Translations under genes and position numbers: made by a program
NCBI GenBank assembly: GCA_965229095.1
Contig: OZ245855.1
Location: 4,588,001 to 4,652,000, forward strand
Reading direction: 5' to 3'
From: Taibaiella sp965229095
GTDB taxonomy: Bacteria > Bacteroidota > Bacteroidia > Chitinophagales > Chitinophagaceae
Length of the DNA stretch: 64,000 nt
Shown here: piece after piece, positions 8,770 to 18,304 of the stretch
Layout: every line of letters begins with the position of its first letter
Numbering within the stretch: position 1 is the stretch's first letter
The notes under the pieces: generated by a model
The model's input: the letters and a program-made list of their open reading frames with translations, nothing else
The model's database searches: none
What the model was told of the DNA's origin: nothing

Positions 8770-9909
8770 TTATCTTAAGTTGTTATCCAGTAATTGTGAT
8801 ATACGGTCATTTACCACCTGCCCGCTGTGCACGATACAGCAGCCTTTTACCAGGTCGTCGTCGAAGTTCAGGTTTAAGCCGCCTTCGTTATTCAGGATCA
8901 GCTTCATGAAGTTCTGGATATTCTTGCTGTACAGCTTGCTGGCATCGGCAGGTGCAGTGGCATACAGTGCAGAATGACCGATAATGGTTACCCCGTTCTG
9001 GATGACCGTTTCGTCGTTCCTGGTGTACTCCGTATTACCTCCGGTTACGGCTGCAAGGTCTATGATCACTGAGCCCGCTTTCATGGTGCCGATCATTTCC
9101 TTCGTGATCAGCACCGGCGCCCGTTTACCGGGTATCTGTGCCGTGGTGATAATAATATCGGCCTTGGCCGTATGCTCGGCGATCTTCGCTTTTTGTTTCT
9201 GCTGGAAATCTTCCGACTGTTCTACGGCATAGCCTCCGGCTTTACTGGCATCGGCAGCTCCTTCTACCTCTACAAATTTGGCACCAAGACTCATGACCTC
9301 TTCTTTTACAGCCGGCCGGGTATCGAACACTTCCACTACACAACCCAGCCTGCGCGCGGTAGCAATGGCCTGCAGCCCTGCTACGCCTGCGCCCAGGATC
9401 AGTACTTTGGCGGGCGGGATGCTGCCAGCAGCGGTCATGAACATGGGGAAATACCTGGGGTACACATTAGCGGCCAGCAGCACGGCCTTATAACCGGCGA
9501 TATTGGCCTGAGAGCTTAATACATCCATCGCCTGCGCCCGGGTAGTGCGGGGCAGGGTATCCATGCTGAATACGGTTAAGCCTTTAGCTGCCCATTCCTG
9601 CATCTTTACGGCATGGAACAAAGGCTGGTAAACCCCTATAAGCACTTTGCCTGAGGATAAGGTATCTATTTCACTGTTGTCAGGTGCATTGATCGCAAGA
9701 ATAAGATGGGATTGTGCCAGCACTTCGGCCCGGGAAACTACTTTGGCGCCTGCGGCTTCATATTGCCGGTCTGCATGAAAGGCTTTCGCTCCGGCATCCT
9801 GTTCTACCAGGACGGTGATATTGTTTTTTACAAAGGCAGCGGCTATATCGGGTACTAATGATACGCGTGTTTCGTATCCGGGTTCTTTCAATACACCTAT
9901 TATCAACAT
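8770..9909 (-). CDS. pntAA: NAD(P)+ transhydrogenase subunit alpha, NAD(H)-binding part
   Basis: 379 residues from ATG 9909. The frame stays open to 9975, but MLIIGVLKEPGYETRVSLVPD is the conserved start of the family and a promoter lies between. It is related to alanine dehydrogenase: an N-terminal domain with RVSLVPD, then a Rossmann fold (VLILGAGVAGLQAIATARRLG), the acidic end of beta2 (VEVFDTRP), and the mobile-loop region with DIIITTAQIPGKRAPVLIT. It binds NADH and passes hydride to the NADP site in PntB. First gene of the pntAA-pntAB-pntB operon. Confidence 0.95.
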   Translation of the reverse strand: MLIIGVLKEPGYETRVSLVPDIAAAFVKNNITVLVEQDAGAKAFHADRQYEAAGAKVVSRAEVLAQSHLILAINAPDNSEIDTLSSGKVLIGVYQPLFHAVKMQEWAAKGLTVFSMDTLPRTTRAQAMDVLSSQANIAGYKAVLLAANVYPRYFPMFMTAAGSIPPAKVLILGAGVAGLQAIATARRLGCVVEVFDTRPAVKEEVMSLGAKFVEVEGAADASKAGGYAVEQSEDFQQKQKAKIAEHTAKADIIITTAQIPGKRAPVLITKEMIGTMKAGSVIIDLAAVTGGNTEYTRNDETVIQNGVTIIGHSALYATAPADASKLYSKNIQNFMKLILNNEGGLNLNFDDDLVKGCCIVHSGQVVNDRISQLLDNNLR

Positions 9910-9944
9910 GAAGTACTGGTGTTTAGTCGATGAAGAATTAGAAA

Positions 9945-9976
9945 CACAATATAAGCATTTGAAGAGGGATAACAAA
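9945..9976 (-). promoter_or_regulatory. Promoter of the pnt operon
   Basis: On the minus strand TTTG (9976-9973) is followed after exactly 19 bp by TATATTGTG (9953-9945), a good match to the Bacteroidota TTTG-N19-TAnnTTTG consensus with two bases exchanged at the end of the -7 box. The start codon at 9909 lies about 35 bp downstream. Confidence 0.6.
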
Positions 9977-10089
9977 TTTTTTTGACTGCTTATCTTTTCG
10001 GTAATATTAAATCAAGTTGTGATAAGATTGAATTGAGGGAAATTCCCGTACTTTGTGCGGCATAAAAAATATGACTACAATTTATTGAT

Positions 10090-10746
10090 ATGGCTTTAGA
10101 TAAAAATCAGATTGCAAAACGTATTTCAAAGGAATTAAAAGACGGTATGTATGTGAACCTGGGCATCGGTATTCCTACGCTGGTGGCCAACTTCGTACCG
10201 GATGATATTGAAATAGAGCTGCAGAGCGAGAATGGTATGCTGGGTATCGGCCCTTTCCCTACTGAAGAGCACGTAGATGCCGACCTGATCAATGCCGGTA
10301 AGCAAACCGTGACCCTGCGTACGGGCGGTAGCTTTTTTGACAGCGCTTTAAGCTTTGGTATGATAAGGGCCGGTAAAGTGGATATTACGGTATTGGGCGC
10401 TATGGAAGTAGCCGATAATGGCGATATTGCCAACTGGAAAGTGCCCGGTAAAATGGTAAAAGGCATGGGTGGCGCTATGGACCTGGTTGCTTCTGCCAAG
10501 AACATCATCGTAGCCATGCAGCATACCGATAAAGCCGGTAATTCAAAACTATTATCCGAATGCAGCTTGCCCATTACCGGTTTGAAGTGTGTGAAGAAGA
10601 TCGTAACCGACCTGGGTGTATTCGAAATAACGCCCGAAGGTTTCCTGTGTACGGAATATGCGCCCGGTGTTACTATCGAAGAGATCAAATCCAAAACCGC
10701 CGGCCGCCTGACCATTTCCGACCAGGTTAAAGAAGTCGCTATTTAA
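10090..10746 (+). CDS. scoB: 3-oxoacid CoA-transferase subunit B
   Basis: 218 residues, normal for the family. It carries the active-site signature QSENGMLGIGP, in which the Glu forms the CoA thioester, plus GMYVNLGIGIPTLVANF near the start and KVDITVLGAMEVADNG. With subunit A it moves CoA between succinyl-CoA and acetoacetate (or related 3-oxoacids). Subunit A is not next to it: upstream is the divergent pnt operon, downstream a terminator and an outer-membrane protein gene. A weak promoter TACTTTG lies at 10049-10055, behind a short palindrome GGGAAATTCCC (10037-10047). Confidence 0.92.
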   Translation: MALDKNQIAKRISKELKDGMYVNLGIGIPTLVANFVPDDIEIELQSENGMLGIGPFPTEEHVDADLINAGKQTVTLRTGGSFFDSALSFGMIRAGKVDITVLGAMEVADNGDIANWKVPGKMVKGMGGAMDLVASAKNIIVAMQHTDKAGNSKLLSECSLPITGLKCVKKIVTDLGVFEITPEGFLCTEYAPGVTIEEIKSKTAGRLTISDQVKEVAI

Positions 10747-10765
10747 TAAGATATTTGGTAAGAGA

Positions 10766-10797
10766 AAAATCCCGGCCCTGAGGCCGGGATTTTTTTA
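10766..10797 (+). terminator. Rho-independent terminator of scoB
   Basis: Strong GC-rich hairpin CCCGGCC-CTGA-GGCCGGG flanked by an A run and a seven-T tail, ~25 bp after the scoB stop codon. Confidence 0.92.
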
Positions 10798-10944
10798 TGG
10801 TATGTGATGATTGTGAGCGGTACGGTTGAAAATCCCCCTTTTAGGGTGATGCTGAAATGCCCTGCTGTAAAGCATTTCCCCCATGTGGGGTTATAATTCT
10901 GCTACTGGTTTGCGCTTACCTTTATCGCATAAATCGCCGCTCCC

Positions 10945-13383
10945 ATGAAACAAAAAATACTCGCAACCTGCTTCTTGCTTTTGGGAGCTGTTCTTTCTTT
11001 CGGGCAGCATCTTTATACCCTCTCCGGTACTATCCTGGATACACAAAAACAACCTTTGCCCGGGGCCTACCTGATGCTGTCTAAGGATACTGCTTTAGTG
11101 CGGACGGCTGTTTCCGATCTGGATGGTCGCTTCTCTTTAGAAGCATTACCGGCGGGCGACTACTTGGTCAGGAGCTCACAGGTGGGTTTTGAAAACTATG
11201 TCTCCGATACCATCCGGCTAACGGATAACACCGTATTGCCCGGTATTATATTGAAAGAAAAAAGCGGGCAATTACAAGAAGTAACGATCCAGGGACAGAA
11301 GCCTTTTATAGAAGTGAAAGCCGATAAGATCGTGGTGAATGTAGAAAACAGTATCGTGAGTGCCGGCTCCTCGGCGATGGAAGTATTACAGCGCGCTCCG
11401 GGCGTAACGGTAGATAACAACGATAATATCTCGCTTAAAGGAAAACCGGGTGTGGCGATCTGGATCGATGGTAAGCCCAGCCCCATGCAAGGCGCCGACC
11501 TGGCAACGGTTTTGCGCAGCATGCCTTCTGCTGCTATAGATAAGATAGAGATCATAGCCAACCCCGGTGCGCGTTTCGATGCTGCCGGTAGCGGGGGGAT
11601 CATTAATATAAAAACGAAGAAAGACAAACGCCTCGGGCTTAATGGTACCGCTACCCTGACGTACGGACAGGGCAAATATCCCAAGTACGGCGCCGGTATT
11701 AACCTGAATTACCGCAATAAGAAATTCAATGTGTATGCCAATTACAATTATGCCTACCGCTATTGGTTCAATCATCTGATGCTCGACCGGAAATTCCTGG
11801 ACACAACCGGCGAAGGCAAACAATTGTTCCGGTACAACCAGGATAACTATGCCTTATTCAACTTCAGCAATCATATTGCCAATGTGGGCGTCGATTACAG
11901 CTTGTCTTCCCATACCACTGTCGGGGTATCGGTGAGTGGAACGACCAATAATTTTGCACCCAAGGCAGATAACGCATCGCAGGCATTAGGCAGCGACGAT
12001 AACTTACTGTATAATTTCAATACCACCGGCAGGCACGATAACTTTTACTATAACTATGCGGCCAATATTAACCTGCGGCATTCTTTCGATAGTAGCGGCC
12101 GGGAATTGAGCCTGGACGCGGATTACGCGGCTTTCGGAAATCGAAGCAAGCAGAACTTCGTTACCACTTACCGTACCCCGGACGGAAGTACGTATCAGCC
12201 AGATTACTACCTGAAAAGCAACCTGGATGGTATAACGCAGATACAATCGCTCAAAGCGGATTATGTACATCCTTTGCCTGCTGGCATGCGTCTGGAGGCC
12301 GGGCTGAAAACCAGCTTTGCAAAAGCAGACAATGAGCCGTTGTTCTACGAAATGCTGAATGGCGCTTATACCCTGGATACGAAAAGAAGCAATCATTTTA
12401 TCTATAACGAGAACATCAATGCCGGTTATGTGAACCTGAATAAAGAATGGGCAAAATGGAGCATGCAGTTGGGGGCAAGGTTAGAAAATACGAATGCCAG
12501 TTGGGAGCAAAAGACTACCGGGCAGCAATACGATACCAGCTATACGCAATTGTTCCCCAGCCTGGCTTTTCTGTACCACCTTACGGATAAGCACGATCTG
12601 GGCATTACGCTCAGCAGGCGTATCGAACGGCCCAATTACCAGCAGTTGAATCCTTTTAAATTCTTTATCGATAAGACCACTTACCGCGAGGGCTATCCTT
12701 ACCTGCAACCGGCGTCTTTTTATTCGGTGGAGCTGTCGCACACTTTTAACCAGCGCTTCGTCACCACGTTTACTTATGGTATCAACAGGGGGATCATTAC
12801 GGAAGTGATCCAGCCCAGCGATACCGAAGATTCCATCACCGTGCAAACCAGCAAGAACCTGAAGCAAATGACTTTTGTAGGCCTTAGCGGTGCTTATCCT
12901 TTCCAGATTACCCAATGGTGGAGCAATGTAACTAATGTTAATATATACTATGCCTTGTATATCGGGAATATAGCCAACACCCCCCTGCGCAACGGCAGTC
13001 CTACTTTCGATATCAATACAAACAACACGTTCCTGCTGCCCGGCGACTTTTCGGCAGAGCTGGGATTATTCTACCAGGCCCGGCAGATCTATGGCTATAT
13101 GGATGTACAGCCCGTATGGATGCTGAACGCCGGTATACAAAAGCATATACTTCAAAAAAGGGCAACCCTGAAGCTGAATATACAGGATATATTCTTTACC
13201 GGTTATCCCAAAGCAAATTCCATATATACCGGTTACCGCGAAGATTTTATCGCAGAGCGGGAAACCAGGGTGGCGAATATTTCCTTTATCTACCGTTTTG
13301 GTAAAAACACGGTAGCCCCGATACGAAAACGTGGCGGAGGCGCCGAAGAAGAAAAGAGCAGGGCCGCTAGCGGCAATTCCTAA
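10945..13383 (+). CDS. Outer-membrane beta-barrel protein, TonB-dependent-receptor-like, with carboxypeptidase-like N-terminal domain
   Basis: 812 residues. A signal peptide (1-20) precedes a carboxypeptidase regulatory-like domain (~22-105: LSGTILDTQKQPLPGAYL ... GRFSLEALPAGDYLV). Next comes a plug-like domain (~110-225: MEVLQRAPGVTVD, GVAIWIDGKP, IEIIANPGARFDAAGSGGII), then a long barrel region rich in alternating aromatic residues (OMP_b-brl_3-like). The C-terminus is an unusual basic, glycine-rich tail (RKRGGGAEEEK). No TonB box is evident and no SusD-like gene follows, so it belongs to the single-gene group rather than a polysaccharide utilisation pair. The transported substrate cannot be told. 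Confidence 0.87.
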   Translation: MKQKILATCFLLLGAVLSFGQHLYTLSGTILDTQKQPLPGAYLMLSKDTALVRTAVSDLDGRFSLEALPAGDYLVRSSQVGFENYVSDTIRLTDNTVLPGIILKEKSGQLQEVTIQGQKPFIEVKADKIVVNVENSIVSAGSSAMEVLQRAPGVTVDNNDNISLKGKPGVAIWIDGKPSPMQGADLATVLRSMPSAAIDKIEIIANPGARFDAAGSGGIINIKTKKDKRLGLNGTATLTYGQGKYPKYGAGINLNYRNKKFNVYANYNYAYRYWFNHLMLDRKFLDTTGEGKQLFRYNQDNYALFNFSNHIANVGVDYSLSSHTTVGVSVSGTTNNFAPKADNASQALGSDDNLLYNFNTTGRHDNFYYNYAANINLRHSFDSSGRELSLDADYAAFGNRSKQNFVTTYRTPDGSTYQPDYYLKSNLDGITQIQSLKADYVHPLPAGMRLEAGLKTSFAKADNEPLFYEMLNGAYTLDTKRSNHFIYNENINAGYVNLNKEWAKWSMQLGARLENTNASWEQKTTGQQYDTSYTQLFPSLAFLYHLTDKHDLGITLSRRIERPNYQQLNPFKFFIDKTTYREGYPYLQPASFYSVELSHTFNQRFVTTFTYGINRGIITEVIQPSDTEDSITVQTSKNLKQMTFVGLSGAYPFQITQWWSNVTNVNIYYALYIGNIANTPLRNGSPTFDINTNNTFLLPGDFSAELGLFYQARQIYGYMDVQPVWMLNAGIQKHILQKRATLKLNIQDIFFTGYPKANSIYTGYREDFIAERETRVANISFIYRFGKNTVAPIRKRGGGAEEEKSRAASGNS

Positions 13384-13434
13384 AGAGGGTAGTAGTTTTA
13401 GACAAAGAGCCTATCATAGCAAGCTTTCTGTCGC

Positions 13435-13460
13435 AGCCGGTGTTCTCACCGGCTTTTTTT
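13435..13460 (+). terminator. Rho-independent terminator of the outer-membrane barrel gene
   Basis: Stem AGCCGGTG / CACCGGCT with a TTCT loop followed by seven T residues, ~52 bp after the stop codon. Confidence 0.92.
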
Positions 13461-13551
13461 ATTGCTTAAAATAACCGTTTCGGGGTATTTGAAATAAGGC
13501 TCAATTATCTATTTTTATGGGGTAACTCTTAAATAGTACAGATCCGGAAGT

Positions 13552-15444
13552 ATGAGGGGATTGATGTTTATAGCGATTTTGCTTTGTTTTGCCCTTGCGG
13601 GCAGAGGGCAAACGAGGGCTATCGACAACATGCGGTATATGATCTACCATAGTTCGGTCCCTTCTGTAAAAAAGGAAGGCCTGATCCGGGCGCTGGATCT
13701 GCAACGCTCTATCAACCTGGATACATTAGATGCTTACATCCGGCAGGTTTCTTTATGCAAGCCCTTTACCGCAAAAGAAGTATTCCAGATTGATATAGGA
13801 AGGGTGTACTATTACATGCGAGCCGGGAGAACGGACTCCAGCCTGATGATCATTGAACGAAACCTGAAGACACTTTATAAAAGTAAATCGGAGACGGACC
13901 TGCTGAGCCTTCACGAGATCCTGCACGGCAGTGTGCTGCTGCGGAAAAATAATCATAAGGAGGCCCTGGACAAGTATTTTACTGCGCTTAATCTTGCCGA
14001 AAGAAGCAGGAATGCCAATCTTCAGATCAGGGCGCTTAACGGCATCGGTTGGGTGTATATGGAAATGCCGCAATACAGGGAAGCGATCAAATGGCTCAGG
14101 AAGGCATTGGATGTGCCCGGACGCGAACGGCCCGAGAATAATTTTTGCCCGGTATATAGTAATCTGGCTTCCTGTTACGGCGCGCTAGGCATTTATGATT
14201 CTGCCCATTATTACATAGAGCAGGCCATAGGTTATTCCAGGGCTTACGAAGATTTTACATCCGAAGCCAATTCGCTTGTGATCAAAGCCAATATAGTGCT
14301 CTCCGAAGGCCGTCCTGCAGAAGCCATCACTTTGCTGAAGCAGACTATTGCACTCCGGAAAACATTGAACGACCCTTATTATATACTCTCCGATCTCTGT
14401 ATTCTCTCCAATATCTATGCCAGTACCGGCGATACCGATCGGGGCCTCCTGGCTGCCGAAGAGGCGATGAGCATAGCCCGTAAATATAATATCCTGGCCA
14501 AGCTGCCTATGGTGTACACTTCATTCGAAACGAACTATGCCAGGCGCAAAGATTACAGGCGTTTGGCAGACGTATATGAAGAGCACCTTGCTGTAAAAGA
14601 TTCCGTTTACCGTAAAGCCCTGGCCGAAGAGCTGGCCGAAAAAGAAGCCCGTTACGACACGGAAAAAAAGGAAAAGGAAATTGCAAGGCAAAAGCTGGTG
14701 ATACAACATGAGCAGGATTCCCGGAAGGTAATGCTGTTCAGTCTTTCCGGCATCATACTGCTTATTGGTGCGGGAGGCGTAGTATATCTGCAGCGCAACC
14801 GCGCGGCACAACAAAGGAAAGTATTTGGCGCTATATTGGAGGCGGAGCAAAAGGAACGTATCAGGATCGCCCGCGATCTGCATGATAGTATCGGGCAAAT
14901 GCTCTCGGTAGTCAAGATGAATGTTTCCAATATCCATTACCAGGCAGAGGGCGAGGAAAAGCGGCAGGCGGGCAATACGCTCGCTATCGTGGACCAAACG
15001 ATCCAGGAGCTGCGGCATATTTCACATAACCTTATCCCCGAAGAACTGAGCTTTGGCCTGGTGAATGCCCTGGAGGAAATGGGCCGTAAGATCAATGAAG
15101 CGGGTACTACCCGGGTGCAGTTGGCCATTGCCGACGATTGGCCGGCCCGGAAGTTCGATAAGCAATTCGAACTTTCGATCTACCGCATTATACAGGAACT
15201 GCTTTCCAATATGCTGAAACATGCCGAAGCTAGTACAATAAGCATCACCCTGGCGCAGAACGAAAACAATATACTGCTTTCGGTAAGCGATAATGGCAAA
15301 GGGTTCGATACCGGTACGATCAAAGAGTCGCAGGGGCTGGGCTGGAAGAATGTGTCGGGAAGAGTGCAGTTACTGAATGGCAGGATGAGCGTGCAATCGG
15401 AAAAGGTGAAAGGCACACAAATAGAAATTACGATACCCATATGA
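13552..15444 (+). CDS. TPR-containing membrane sensor histidine kinase (HisKA_3/NarX type)
   Basis: 630 residues: signal peptide (1-20), about 300 residues of tetratricopeptide repeats (for example ALNGIGWVYMEMPQYREAIK, AHYYIEQAIGYSR), a charged coiled coil (~350-390, KEARYDTEKKEKEIARQKL), a membrane helix at ~393-414, then the kinase core. The HisKA_3 phosphoacceptor is His444 in RIARDLHDSIGQ; the ATP-binding domain has QELLSNMLKHAEA and SVSDNGKGFD. The TPR part is predicted to lie in the periplasm and sense a protein or peptide ligand (inference). The stop overlaps the start of the regulator gene by 4 bp, so the two are translationally coupled. Confidence 0.93.
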   Translation: MRGLMFIAILLCFALAGRGQTRAIDNMRYMIYHSSVPSVKKEGLIRALDLQRSINLDTLDAYIRQVSLCKPFTAKEVFQIDIGRVYYYMRAGRTDSSLMIIERNLKTLYKSKSETDLLSLHEILHGSVLLRKNNHKEALDKYFTALNLAERSRNANLQIRALNGIGWVYMEMPQYREAIKWLRKALDVPGRERPENNFCPVYSNLASCYGALGIYDSAHYYIEQAIGYSRAYEDFTSEANSLVIKANIVLSEGRPAEAITLLKQTIALRKTLNDPYYILSDLCILSNIYASTGDTDRGLLAAEEAMSIARKYNILAKLPMVYTSFETNYARRKDYRRLADVYEEHLAVKDSVYRKALAEELAEKEARYDTEKKEKEIARQKLVIQHEQDSRKVMLFSLSGIILLIGAGGVVYLQRNRAAQQRKVFGAILEAEQKERIRIARDLHDSIGQMLSVVKMNVSNIHYQAEGEEKRQAGNTLAIVDQTIQELRHISHNLIPEELSFGLVNALEEMGRKINEAGTTRVQLAIADDWPARKFDKQFELSIYRIIQELLSNMLKHAEASTISITLAQNENNILLSVSDNGKGFDTGTIKESQGLGWKNVSGRVQLLNGRMSVQSEKVKGTQIEITIPI

Positions 15445-16100
15445 GCATGGAGCACGAAACCATCAATATCCTCATTGCCGACGATCATCAGTTGGTAGTC
15501 GACGGCATTAAAAGTATGCTGGCCTCCGAGCCGCAATATAAGGTGGTTGCGGAAGCCAACGACGGGCAGCAGGCCTGGGATATGATCAGTAGTAGTACAG
15601 CAGGACAATACCAGCTATTGGTTACAGACATCAGCATGCCGCTGCTTACCGGCGTGGAGCTGTGTAAGCTGGTAAAGCATAAATATCCCGAGATCAAAGT
15701 GCTGATCCTCTCCATGTACAACAATGTATCGGTGGTGAAGGAAGCCATCGCCGCGGAAGCGGATGGCTATATCCTGAAAAATACAGGCAAGGCAGAATTC
15801 CTTACGGCCTTATACCGTATCTCGGACGGGGGCACCTATTTCACACAGGATATTCTTCCCATTATTTACAACCAGTACCAAAAAGAGAAAAAGCAGGAAG
15901 AACAACTCGCTAACCTGTCTCAAAGGGAAAAAGAAATATTGGTGCTCATCGTAAAGGAACATACTAGCGAAGAAATAGCAGATAAGCTGTTTATCAGTAA
16001 AAAAACGGTAGACAATCATCGTGCCCATATCCTGGAAAAGACCCGGTGCCGCTCTACTATCGGGCTGGTAAAGTATGCCATAAAAAACGGTATCGAATAG
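15441..16100 (+). CDS. NarL/LuxR-family response regulator
   Basis: 219 residues. Receiver domain with acidic pair D14/D15, phosphoacceptor Asp63 (LLVTDISMPLLTG) and the AEADGYILKNTGK switch lysine. A LuxR-type helix-turn-helix follows at ~155-205 (LSQREKEILVLIVKEHTSEEIADKLF, KKTVDNHRAHIL). It starts with ATGAGCATGG overlapping the end of the sensor kinase gene; the second ATG (15447) is an alternative start. It is the DNA-binding output of the TPR kinase; targets are not evident. Confidence 0.94.
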   Translation: MSMEHETINILIADDHQLVVDGIKSMLASEPQYKVVAEANDGQQAWDMISSSTAGQYQLLVTDISMPLLTGVELCKLVKHKYPEIKVLILSMYNNVSVVKEAIAAEADGYILKNTGKAEFLTALYRISDGGTYFTQDILPIIYNQYQKEKKQEEQLANLSQREKEILVLIVKEHTSEEIADKLFISKKTVDNHRAHILEKTRCRSTIGLVKYAIKNGIE

Positions 16101-16834
16101 TATTGTTCCAGGTAGGATGAACCCGGAAATATCTTCTTTCGGTTCCTGTGTGTATGTCGGCAATAGGTATATATACCTATGGATTTCCTTAGCATTCCCT
16201 ATTGCATTGCGTTTGCATTTTTTTCACTTTTGTAGTGCCAAGTTGAAACCTATAAACTACCCCAGATAAAAATGCTGACCCTGGTATATTGTTCACCATG
16301 AAAGGCAGTACAGGTGATGGTTCCGGCCCCAGATTCACCCGGTGATGCTCTCTTGGTTAGGCCCTTTACTGGCAAACCGGTGATATCGTCCCCGTTTCTT
16401 CCCGAAACCTGCTGTAGATTAAAAATTTTTGTAGGCTGCCGTACGTCATCGCACTTGCCGTAACCGGTACCCTGCATTAAGCCCTGTCTTCTACAGTGTA
16501 CGGCGATGGCCGGGCCCTCACTTGCTGTTTTTTCTTCCTCGTCCTTAGGCTTAACTGCACAAGTATACAATTGCTACCGGAATAATTCGATTCTATATAT
16601 AGCGTGCCGCCTGCTCAACAGGTTTTCCATCTCCCAAACATGCCACCAGCCCTTTATGGGCTATCAAAGTCGTTCCTTAAAGTTTCCTCCGCTGCTGCAA
16701 TCACTTATGTGGCGGCAGGCATGGTCGTCTTATCTCATTTTTACCCCAATAAAGCAGCCCCTTAGCCCTTAGCCCCGGAGTACAAAATACAAGAGGGATG
16801 AACTTTCATCCCTTTTGTATTTTATCTTTGTGCG
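16101..16834 (+). other. 734-bp region without a convincing gene
   Basis: No open frame here has convincing composition or start. The best, on the minus strand at 16250-16570, needs a TTG start immediately after a stop and looks like no known protein. Contents: an 18-bp perfect A/T-rich palindrome ATAGGTATATATACCTAT (16163-16180); and just before the next gene a long inverted repeat, AAAATACAAGAGGGATG (16784-16800) against CATCCCTTTTGTATTTT (16807-16823), which could terminate transcription or act as an operator over the promoter at 16823. Confidence 0.5.
16823..16830 (+). promoter_or_regulatory. -7 promoter box of the aldehyde dehydrogenase gene
   Basis: TATCTTTG, an exact TAnnTTTG box, only 4 bp before the ATG at 16835. 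Transcription from it would give a nearly leaderless mRNA. It overlaps the right arm of the inverted repeat 16784-16823. Confidence 0.55.
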
Positions 16835-18292
16835 ATGAATGTAGCAGCTCCAAAGCAAATCCTGAATTATATAGATGGCCAGTTTGCCGATCCCGAAAAC
16901 GGGAAATTTATGGATAACATTAACCCGGCTACCGGCGAAGTGTACAGCCAAACGCCGGACAGCGATGGGGAGGATGTGCAGATGGCCGTAGATGCCGCTA
17001 AAAAAGCGTTTCCCGCCTGGAGTACTTCTACACCCGAATTTCGCTTCAAAATACTGAACCGTATTGCCGAACTCATAGAAGATAACCTGGATGCGCTTGC
17101 CCTGGCCGAAAGTAATGATAACGGCAAGCCGCTCTGGCTCAGTAAAAAGGTAGATATACCCCGGGCTTCCGACAATTTCCGCTTCTTTGCTACCGGCCTC
17201 ATGCACTTTGCTTCCGAAAGCCATAGCATGCAAGGCAAGGCGATTAATTATACCTTGCGCAATCCTATCGGCGTGGTGGGTTGTATTTCCCCCTGGAACC
17301 TGCCCCTGTATTTATTTACCTGGAAGATAGCCCCGGCGCTGGCTGCGGGTAATTGCGTGGTGGCAAAACCTTCCGAAGTAACGCCTATGACCGGTTACCT
17401 GCTTTGCGAGATCGCGCAGGAAGCAGGATTGCCTGCAGGTGTGCTGAATATAGTACATGGTACCGGCCCCGGTTGCGGATCGGCTATCGTCGCCCACCCT
17501 GAGATCAAGGCTATATCCTTCACGGGAAGTACCCGTGCCGGTAAAGACATAGCCGCCACCGCAGCACCCATGTTTAAAAAGCTATCGCTGGAATTGGGCG
17601 GTAAAAATCCCAATATCATTTTTGCCGATTGTGACTGGGACAAAATGATGCGCACCACATTGCAATCTTCTTTTGCCAACCAGGGACAGATCTGTCTTTG
17701 CGGCAGCCGTATCCTGGTGGAAGAAAGCATTTATGAGAAATTCAAGGCAGAGTTTATCGAAAAAGTAAAACAACTCCGGCCGGGCGACCCGCTCGATCCG
17801 CAATCGAAGCAGGGCGCGGTGGTGAGCCAGGTGCATTATGAAAAAGTGCTGAGCTGTATCGAGCTGTCTAAAGAGGAAGGCGGGAAAATATTGCTGGGCG
17901 GTAATCCCGTAAAGCTGGAAGGCCGTTGCGCCAATGGTTACTTTATCGAGCCTACGATCATCGAAGGCCTTGGCCCCGATAGCCGTACCAATATGGAAGA
18001 AATCTTTGGCCCGGTAGTAAGCCTGCAATCTTTCAAAACCGAAGAAGAAGCCCTGCGCCTGGCCAATACCAGCGACTATGGCCTGGCCGCGACGATATGG
18101 ACCGAAAATGTAACCCGGGCCCATCGCATAGCTGCGCAGGTGCACAGCGGTATCATCTGGGTGAACTGCTGGTTGTTGCGTGATCTGCGTACGCCCTTTG
18201 GCGGCTTTAAGAACAGCGGTGTAGGCCGCGAAGGCGGCTGGGAAGCCTTGCGCTTCTTTACCGAGCCCAAAAATGTTTGTATAGAATTGTAG
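16835..18292 (+). CDS. Aldehyde dehydrogenase of the 2-aminomuconate / 2-hydroxymuconate semialdehyde type (ALDH8-like)
   Basis: 485 residues, a full-length ALDH. Catalytic Cys287 sits in GQICLCGSRI and the general base Glu253 in LELGGKNPN; the NAD-binding GSTRAGKDIA and PWNLPLYLFTWKIAPAL are present. Two features point to the ALDH8/2-aminomuconic semialdehyde dehydrogenase group instead of a generic ALDH: the second Cys after the catalytic one (ICLC), and WVNCWLLRDLRTPFGG near the C-terminus, which closely resembles human ALDH8A1. That enzyme oxidises 2-aminomuconate 6-semialdehyde in the kynurenine branch of tryptophan breakdown. No other pathway gene is adjacent, so the pathway assignment is inference. 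Confidence 0.88.
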   Translation: MNVAAPKQILNYIDGQFADPENGKFMDNINPATGEVYSQTPDSDGEDVQMAVDAAKKAFPAWSTSTPEFRFKILNRIAELIEDNLDALALAESNDNGKPLWLSKKVDIPRASDNFRFFATGLMHFASESHSMQGKAINYTLRNPIGVVGCISPWNLPLYLFTWKIAPALAAGNCVVAKPSEVTPMTGYLLCEIAQEAGLPAGVLNIVHGTGPGCGSAIVAHPEIKAISFTGSTRAGKDIAATAAPMFKKLSLELGGKNPNIIFADCDWDKMMRTTLQSSFANQGQICLCGSRILVEESIYEKFKAEFIEKVKQLRPGDPLDPQSKQGAVVSQVHYEKVLSCIELSKEEGGKILLGGNPVKLEGRCANGYFIEPTIIEGLGPDSRTNMEEIFGPVVSLQSFKTEEEALRLANTSDYGLAATIWTENVTRAHRIAAQVHSGIIWVNCWLLRDLRTPFGGFKNSGVGREGGWEALRFFTEPKNVCIEL

Positions 18293-18304
18293 ATATTACC
18301 CACC

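Noticed and set aside
9910..9975. N-terminal extension of pntAA
   Set aside because: The extra 22 codons overlap the -7 box, and the family starts at the MLIIGVLKEPG methionine.
10037..10047. GGGAAATTCCC palindrome before scoB as an operator
   Set aside because: Only 11 bp and a sequence easily found by chance; no second copy was seen.
16250..16570. Possible 106-residue minus-strand protein
   Set aside because: Starts with TTG directly behind a stop, has no signal or domain and no promoter; listed as gene-free region instead.
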